Shown piece after piece: positions 56,346-64,000 of a stretch of 64,000 bases of DNA (position 1 is its first letter; each line of letters begins with the position of its first letter). Source of the stretch: Nematostella vectensis. Its lineage: Eukaryota > Cnidaria > Anthozoa > Actiniaria > Edwardsiidae. Position numbers and translations under genes: made by a program. Location: the NCBI RefSeq assembly GCF_932526225.1, contig NC_064041.1:7934313-7998312 (forward strand), given 5' to 3'. The notes under the pieces are model-generated. The model was given only the letters and a program-made list of their open reading frames with translations. It made no database searches and was not told where the DNA came from.

Positions 56346-57120
56346 TTACAGAGAGGTGGTGACGGGGCAAGATGATAACAACGGGACCTCTGCTTGAGAG
56401 CTTTCCTGGCAAATGTCGCGGTTCAGTACAGCTCTAGAAGTGTTTTCTTGTGGGTCCTTGGTCCTGGCCACACATTCCCTTGTGAACACGATTGGGCCAG
56501 GACAAACATCGCGGCTCAGTACAACTCTAGAAGGAGTGTCTTGAAGGTTGTCGGTTCTGGCGACAGGTTCGCCTCTTACCACAAATGGACCATTTGTTGG
56601 GTGCAACTGAACACGTGAACAACACAAGAACTTAACGAGAGCCTTTTTAAAGCCGTCCATTCTGAGTGTATAAACCACAGGGTTAACCAGTGAGTTAGCG
56701 CACCTTATACAGTAGCAAGCTAGCACCACATGGGCCTCGGTGTTTCTAAAATCAGTGACAAATATTACAGTCGGGACGCAACACAAAAGTGTAAGGGAAG
56801 TTGCGCTGACCAGGGTCTTGGCCATGTTTCTCTCTCGTTGTTGTGTCTGGGGTAATGCCTGGCGCCCGTGCTGTCTGTTCTGCAGTTTGAACTTTACAAA
56901 GATAGCAGCATAGCAAAGACAGATAACGGGAAGTGTACAAGCGATCAAGTATTTAACAAAGATATTAAACACGTTAACAGAAATAAGCAGGGCTACAATA
57001 GCAGAGGAGGAACATAACAATTGGAACGCAAAACCAAAATATTATGGGTACATTCTTGAGACACGATAACGAAAAGGGAGAAAAACCGCTCAATGGCAAT
57101 GATCAAAAGACCAAGTCCTG
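56346..57120 (-). pseudogene. Truncated GPCR copy, fused to satellite (copy a)
   Basis: From the C-tail (stop at 56346) up to TM3 it matches the intact receptors. The homology ends at 57120 within the TM3 coding region (GACCAAGTCCTG on the + strand), where satellite begins directly. About 10 bp are missing near 57081, inside the ERF/FPFRY region, causing a frameshift. A stop codon replaces Tyr near 57042 (..CCATAATATT on the coding strand), a difference from copy b. TM4-TM7 and the tail remain open (SLVNPVVYTLR). Confidence 0.88.
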
Positions 57121-59200
57121 AGGTACCCCTCCCAATCACACCCCACACAGGCACCCCTCACAAACACACCCCACAGAGGTACCCCTCCAAAACACACCCC
57201 ACACAGGTACCTCTCCCAAACACGCCCCACACAGCTACCCCTCCCAAACACACTCCACACAGGTACCCCTCATAAACACACCCCACACAGGTACCCCTCA
57301 CAAACACACCCCATACTGGTACCCCACACAAGCACACCCCACACAGGTACCCCTCATAAACACACCCCACACAGGTACACCTCACAAACACACCCCACAC
57401 AGGTACCCCACACAAACCCACCCCACACATGTATCCTCAAAAACACACCCCACACAGGTACCCCTACCAAACACACCCCACACAGTTACCCCTCAAAAAC
57501 ACACACGACACAGTTACCCCTCACAAACACGCCCAACACAGCTACCCCGAATAAACACGCCCCACACAGGTACCCCTCCCAAACACACCCCACACAGTAA
57601 CCCCTCAAAAACACACCCCATACAGGTACCCCTCCCAAACACACCCCACACAGGTTTCCCCTCACAAACACACCTCACACAGTTACCCCTCGCAAACACA
57701 CCCCACACAGGTTCCCCTCACAAACACACCTCACACAGTTACCCCTCGCAAACACACCCCACACAGGTTTCCCCTCCCAAACACTACCCACACAGTTACC
57801 ACTCCCAAACACTCCCCACACATGTTTCCCCTCCCAAAGACACCCCGCACAGGTACCCCTCCCAAACACACCCCACACAGGTACCCCTCCCAAACACACC
57901 CCACACAGGTACCCCTCCCAAACACACCCCACACAGGTATCCCTCCCAAACACACCCCACACAGGTACCCTTCCCAAACACACCCCACACAGGTTTTGCC
58001 CCCCAAACACACCCCACACAGGTACCCTTCTCAAACACACCCCACAGAGGTACCCCTCCCAAACACACCCCACACAGGTTTATCCTCCCAAACACACCCC
58101 ACACAGGTACCCCTCACAAACACACCCCACACAGGTACCCTTCCCAAACACACCCCACACAAGTACCCCTCCCAAACACACCCCACACATTAACCCCTCA
58201 AAAACACACCCCACACAGGTACCCCTCCCAAACACACCCCACACAGGTATCCCTCCCAAACACACCCCACACAGGTACCCTTCCCAAACACACCCCACAG
58301 AGGTACCCCTCCCAAACACACCCCACACAGGTTTTGCCCCCCAAACACACCCCACACAGGTACCCTTCTCAAACACACCCCACACAGGTACCCCTCCCAA
58401 ACACACCTCACACAGGTTCCCCTCACAAACACACCTCACACAGTTAACCCTCCCAAACACTATCCACACAGTTACCCCACACAGGTACCCCTCATAAACA
58501 CACCCCACACAGGTTCCCCTCACAAACACATCTCACACAGTTACCCCTCACAAACACACCTCACACAGGTACCCCTCACAAACACACCTCACACAGGTAC
58601 CCCTCACAAACACACCCGACACAGGTACCCCTCAAATACACACCCGACACAGGTTTCCCTTAAAAACGCACCCCACACAGGTACCCTTCACAAACACACC
58701 CAACACAGGTACCCCACACAAGCACACCCCACACAGTTACCCCACTTAAGCACACCCCACACAGGTACCCCTCATAAACACGCCCCACACAGGTATCCTT
58801 CAAAAACGCACCCCACACAGGTACCCCTCACAAACACACCCAACACATGAAACGTCACAAACACACCCCACACAGGTACCCCACACAAGTACACCCCACA
58901 CAAGTACTCCTCATAAACACGCCCCACACAGGTACCCCTAACAAACATGCCCCACACAGGTATCCCTTACAAACACACCCCACACAGGTATCCCAAACAA
59001 GTACACCCCACACAGGTACCCCTCATAAACACACCCCACACAGTTACTCCTCAAAAACACTGCCCACACTGGTACCCCTCACAAACACATCCCACACAGG
59101 TACCCCTCCCAAACACACCCCACACAGCTACCCCTTCCAAACACAACTCACACAGTCACACCTTAAAAACACTGCCCACAGAGGTACCCCTCACAAACAC
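57121..59200. repeat. 28-bp satellite array A4
   Basis: About 74 units between the truncated end of GPCR copy a and the 3' flank of copy b. It includes the empty target site of the Kolobok-like element at 58746-58749. Confidence 0.95.
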
Positions 59201-59525
59201 AATGTTATTTCCAAACCAGTGGGATTGGGAAGCAAATACAAATAGTCTGTTTCTATAAATTCAAGCAATATCAGTATGAATGTCGAAACCTATGTTTAAC
59301 AATAGAAACCTCTTTTTGGCTCTGGTGGGGTGGCGGGTGGTGGAGAAATATATCCGCCCCTTCTGGTCATTTTCTTAGAAGTTTTGAAAATATTAGGAGG
59401 AAAGCCGTCCCCAAAGCCCCTTTCATTGCTACGGCCCTGACAATAAAGACTAATTTTCTCTTGCGACGTCATATTTATTTTTGAACATTTCATTTGATAC
59501 ATGTTTATACTTCGCCCCTCAGCCT

Positions 59526-60300
59526 TTACAGAGAGGTGGTGACGGGGCAAGATGATAACAACGGGACCTCTGCTTGAGAGCTTTCCTGGCAAATGTCGCG
59601 GTTCAGTACAGCTCTAGAAGTGTTTTCTTGTGGGTCCTTGGTCCTGGCCACACATTCCCTTGTGAACACGATTGGGCCAGGACAAACATCGCGGCTCAGT
59701 ACAACTCTAGAAGGAGTGTCTTGAAGGTTGTCGGTTCTGGCGACAGGTTCGCCTCTTACCACAAATGGACCATTTGTTGGGTGCAACTGAACACGTGAAC
59801 AACACAAGAACTTAACGAGAGCCTTTTTAAAGCCGTCCATTCTGAGTGTATAAACCACAGGGTTAACCAGTGAGTTAGCGCACCTTATACAGTAGCAAGC
59901 TAGCACCACATGGGCCTCGGTGTTTCTAAAATCAGTGACAAATATTACAGTCGGGACGCAACACAAAAGTGTAAGGGAAGTTGCGCTGACCAGGGTCTTG
60001 GCCATGTTTCTCTCTCGTTGTTGTGTCTGGGGTAATGCCTGGCGCCCGTGCTGTCTGTTCTGCAGTTTGAACTTTACAAAGATAGCAGCATAGCAAAGAC
60101 AGATAACGGGAAGTGTACAAGCGATCAAGTATTTAACAAAGATATTAAACACGTTAACAGAAATAAGCAGGGCTACAATAGCAGAGGAGGAACATAACAA
60201 TTGGAACGCAAAACCAAAATAGTATGGGTACATTCTTGAGACACGATAACGAAAAGGGAGAAAAACCGCTCAATGGCAATGATCAAAAGACCAAGTCCTG
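59526..60300 (-). pseudogene. Truncated GPCR copy, fused to satellite (copy b)
   Basis: Near-identical duplicate of the fragment at 56346-57120, with the same satellite junction at 60300/60301 and the same roughly 10-bp deletion in the TM3 end. It retains Tyr where copy a has a stop (YPYYFGFAFQ), giving an open frame of 235 codons from TM4 to the C-tail. With no TM1-TM3 it cannot be a normal receptor. Confidence 0.9.
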
Positions 60301-63300
60301 AGGTACCCCTCCCAATCACACCCCACACAGGCACCCCTCACAAACACACCCCACAGAGGTACCCCTCCAAAACACACCCCACACAGGTACCTCTCCCAAA
60401 CACGCCCCACACAGCTACCCCTCCCAAACACACTCCACACAGGTACCCCTCATAAACACACCCCACACAGGTACCCCTCACAAACACACCCCATACTGGT
60501 ACCCCACACAAGCACACCCCACACAGGTACCCCTCATAAACACACCCCACACAGGTACACCTCACAAACACACCCCACACAGGTACCCCACACAAACCCA
60601 CCCCACACATGTATCCTCAAAAACACACCCCACACAGGTACCCCTACCAAACACACCCCACACAGTTACCCCTCAAAAACACACACGACACAGTTACCCC
60701 TCACAAACACGCCCAACACAGCTACCCCGAATAAACACGCCCCACACAGGTACCCCTCCCAAACACACCCCACACAGTAACCCCTCAAAAACACACCCCA
60801 TACAGGTACCCCTCCCAAACACACCCCACACAGGTTTCCCCTCACAAACACACCTCACACAGTTACCCCTCGCAAACACACCCCACACAGGTTCCCCTCA
60901 CAAACACACCTCACACAGTTACCCCTCGCAAACACACCCCACACAGGTTTCCCCTCCCAAACACTACCCACACAGTTACCACTCCCAAACACTCCCCACA
61001 CATGTTTCCCCTCCCAAAGACACCCCGCACAGGTACCCCTCCCAAACACACCCCACACAGGTACCCCTCCCAAACACACCCCACACAGGTACCCTTCCCA
61101 AACACACCCCACACAGGTATCCCTCCCAAACACACCCCACAGAGGTACCCCTCCCAAACACACCCCACACAGGTTTTGCCCCCCAAACACACCCCACACA
61201 GGTACCCTTCTCAAACACACCCCACAGAGGTACCCCTCCCAAACACACCCCACACAGGTTTTTCTTCCCAAACACACCCCACACAGGTACCCCTCTAAAA
61301 CACACCCCACACAGGTACCCTTCCCAAACACACCCCACACAAGTACCCCTCCCAAACACACCCCACACATTAACCCCTCAAAAACACACCCCACACAGGT
61401 ACCCCTCCCAAACACACCCCACACAGGTATCCCTCCCAAACACACCCCACACAGGTACCCTTCCCAAACACACCCCACAGAGGTATCCCTCCCAAACACA
61501 CCCCACACAGGTTTTGCCCCCCAAACACACCCCACACAGGTACCCTTCTCAAACACACCCCACAGAGGTACCCCTCCCTAACACACCCAAAACAGGTTTA
61601 TCCTCCCGAACACACCCCACATAGGTACCCCTCCCAAACACACCCCACACAGGTACCCATCACAAACACACCCCACACAGGTACCCTTCCCAAACACACC
61701 CCACACAAGAACCCCTCCCAAACACACCCCACACATTAACCCCTCAAAAACACACCCCACACAGGTACCCCTCATAAACACACCCCACACAGGTACCCCT
61801 CACAAACACACCCCACACATGTTTTGCCTCCCAAATACACCTCACACAGGTACCCCTCATAAACACACCCCACACAGGTACCCCTCACAAACACACCCCA
61901 TACAGTTACCCCACACAAGCACACCCAACACAGGTACCCCTCATAAACACACCCCACACAGGTACCCCTCCCAAAAATACGCCACACAGTTACCCTTCAA
62001 AAACACACACGACACAGGTACCCCTCCCAAACACACCCCACGCAGTTACCCCTCACAAACACGCCCCATACAGCTACCCTTCATATACACGCAACACACA
62101 GGTTCCCCTCACAAACACACCCCACACAGGTACCCCTCATAAACACACCCCACACAGGTTCCCCTCACAAACACACCTCACACAGTTACCCATCCCAAAC
62201 ACTACCCACACAGTTACCCCACACAGGTACCCCTCATAAACACACCCCACACAGGTTTCCCTCACAAACACACCTCACACAGTTACCCCACACAAACACA
62301 CCTCACACATGTACCCCTCACAAACACACCCGAGACATGTACCCTTCAAATACACACCCGACACAGGTATCCCTCAAAAAGGCACCCCACACAGGTACCC
62401 CTCACAAACACACCCAACACAGGTTTCCCCTCCCAAATACTACCCACACAGTTACCCCACACAGGCACACCCCACTCAGGTACCCCTCATAAACACGCCC
62501 CACACATGTATCCCTCAAAAACTCACCCCACACAGGTACCCCTCACAAACACACCCAACACAGGAAACCTCACAATCACACCCCACAATAGTACACCCCA
62601 CACAAGTACTCTCATAAACACGCCACACACAGGTACCCCGCACAAACACACCCCACAGAGGTACCCCTCCCAATCACACCCCACACAGGCACCCCTCACA
62701 AACACACCCCACAGAGGTACTCCTCCAAAACACACCCCACACAGGTACCTCTCCCAAACACGCCCCACACAGGTACCCCTCCCAAACACACTCCACACAG
62801 GTACCCCTCATAAACACACCCCACACAGGTACCCCTCACAAACACCTCCCATACAGTTACCCCACACAAGCACACCCCACACAGGTACCCCTCATAAACA
62901 CACCCCACACAGGTACACCTCACAAACACACCCCACACAGGTACCCCACACAAACTCACCCCACACATGTATCCTCAAAAACACACCCCACACAGGTACC
63001 CCTCCCAAACACACCCCACACAGTTACCCCTCAAAAACACACACGACACAGTTACCCCTCACAAACACGCCCAACACAGCTACCCCGAATAAACACGCCC
63101 CACACAGGTACCCCTAATAAACACACCCCACACAGGTTCCCCTCACAAACACACCTCACACAGTTACCCCTCGCAAACACACCCCACACAGGTTTCCCCT
63201 CCCAAACACTACCCACACAGTTACCACTCCCAAACACACCCCACACATGTTTCCCCTCCCAAACACACCCCGCACAGGTACCCCTCCCAAACACACCCCA

Positions 63301-64000
63301 CACAGGTACCCCTCCCAAACACACCCCATACAGGTACCCCTCCCAAACACACCCCACACAGGTATCCCTCCCAAACACACCCCACACAGGTACCCTTCCC
63401 AAACACACCCCACAGAAGTACCCCTCCCAAACACACCCCACACAGGTTTTGCCCCCCAAACACACCCCACACAGGTACCCTTCTCAAACACACCCCACAC
63501 AGGTTTATCCTACCAAACACACCCCACAAATGTACCCCTCCCAAGCACACCCCACACAGGTACCCCTCACAAACACACCCCACACAGGTACCCTTCCCAA
63601 ACACACCCCACACAAGTACCCCTCCCAAACACACCCCACACATTAACCCCTCAAAAACACACCCCACACAGGTACCCCTCCCAAACACACCCCACACAGG
63701 TATCCCTCCCAAACACACCCCACACAGGTACCCTTCCCAAACACACCCCACAGAGGTACCCCTCCCAAACACATCCCACACAGGTTTTGCCCCCCAAACA
63801 CACCCCACACAGGTACCCTTCTCAAACACACCCCACAGAGGTACCCCTCCCTAACACACCCAACACAGGTTTATCCTCCCGAACACACCCCACACAGGTA
63901 CCCCTCCCAAACACACCCCACACAGGTTTATCCTCCCAAACACACCCCACAAATGTACCCCTCCCAAGCACACCCCACACAGGTACCCCTTACAATCACA
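60301..64000. repeat. 28-bp satellite array A5, runs off the window
   Basis: More than 130 units of the same satellite. The first 1.2 kb duplicates A4. Further blocks, such as the run containing GGTTTTGCCCCCCAAAC, recur near 61170, 61510, 63445 and 63784, showing multi-unit amplification. No gene is present to the end of the window. Confidence 0.95.

Larger units (their letters stand above)
55565..61560. repeat. Tandem segmental duplication, unit about 3180 bp
   Basis: Sequence from 55565 to about 58745 is repeated from 58746 with an offset of 3180-3181 and only a few differences (for example one C in the run at 56238, T/G at 57042). Each unit comprises satellite, 3' flank, truncated GPCR and satellite. 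Subtracting the 3204 bp of transposon plus duplication, the left array also aligns at 3181, so the duplication is older than the transposon insertion. The second copy can be followed to about 61560. Confidence 0.9.

Noticed and set aside
36987..64000. Many Pro/Thr/His-rich (+) and Gly/Val/Cys-rich (-) open frames
   Set aside because: Three 28-bp satellite units give an 84-bp cycle open in several frames. There are no consistent start, splice or termination signals.
36962..64000. CRISPR-like repeat arrays
   Set aside because: The copies are contiguous imperfect satellite units without unique spacers, in a eukaryotic genome.

Overview
The window is animal genomic DNA: genes split by introns with GT/AG borders, low coding density and many transposons and tandem repeats. 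Expanded families of intronless class A GPCRs and TTAA-duplicating transposons suggest a cnidarian, most likely a sea anemone. That assignment is inference from gene style, not a database match. All exon models were built by hand from splice signals, reading phase and domain sense.

Layout. (1) 1-1325, + strand: the last two exons of an OTUD3-like deubiquitinase, with a 28-bp minisatellite in the intron. (2) 2775-6259, +: a four-exon gene for a divergent homeodomain protein. (3) 6260-8645: gene-poor, but holding a complete hammerhead-ribozyme motif (7222-7264). (4) 8646-14403, +: a four-exon secreted protein with a fibrinogen-like N-terminal segment. Its introns carry a hexamer microsatellite, a 21-bp minisatellite, a small inverted-repeat element with a second hammerhead motif (13169-13223, - strand) and a TTAA-flanked MITE. 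A second MITE of that family lies just downstream. (5) 17807-29434, +: a proposed 14-exon gene for a protein with three IQ (calmodulin-binding) motifs. One intron holds about 83 copies of a 33-bp repeat that seems to derive from a tRNA-like SINE; another holds an antisense, 5'-truncated LINE.

(6) 31093-64000: an amplified receptor locus. Copies of one intronless class A GPCR gene, all on the - strand, alternate with 28-bp A/C-rich satellite arrays. Two copies are intact (363 aa each, 40035-41126 and 45990-47081). Three are decayed and share one frameshift and one 5' truncation. Two near-identical copies are cut off directly by satellite. The first decayed copy is split by a 4.4-kb element with about 550-bp inverted repeats and TTAA target duplications. 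A 3.2-kb Kolobok-like element with an almost complete transposase gene sits inside one satellite array, and its empty target site is preserved in a neighbouring duplicate.

The single-copy genes show no functional link to one another. The second half looks like birth-and-death evolution of a receptor family driven by recombination through satellite DNA. The most unusual signals are the two hammerhead motifs, the long-inverted-repeat TTAA element with a zinc-finger protein remnant and paired hairpins, and the tRNA-derived minisatellite.
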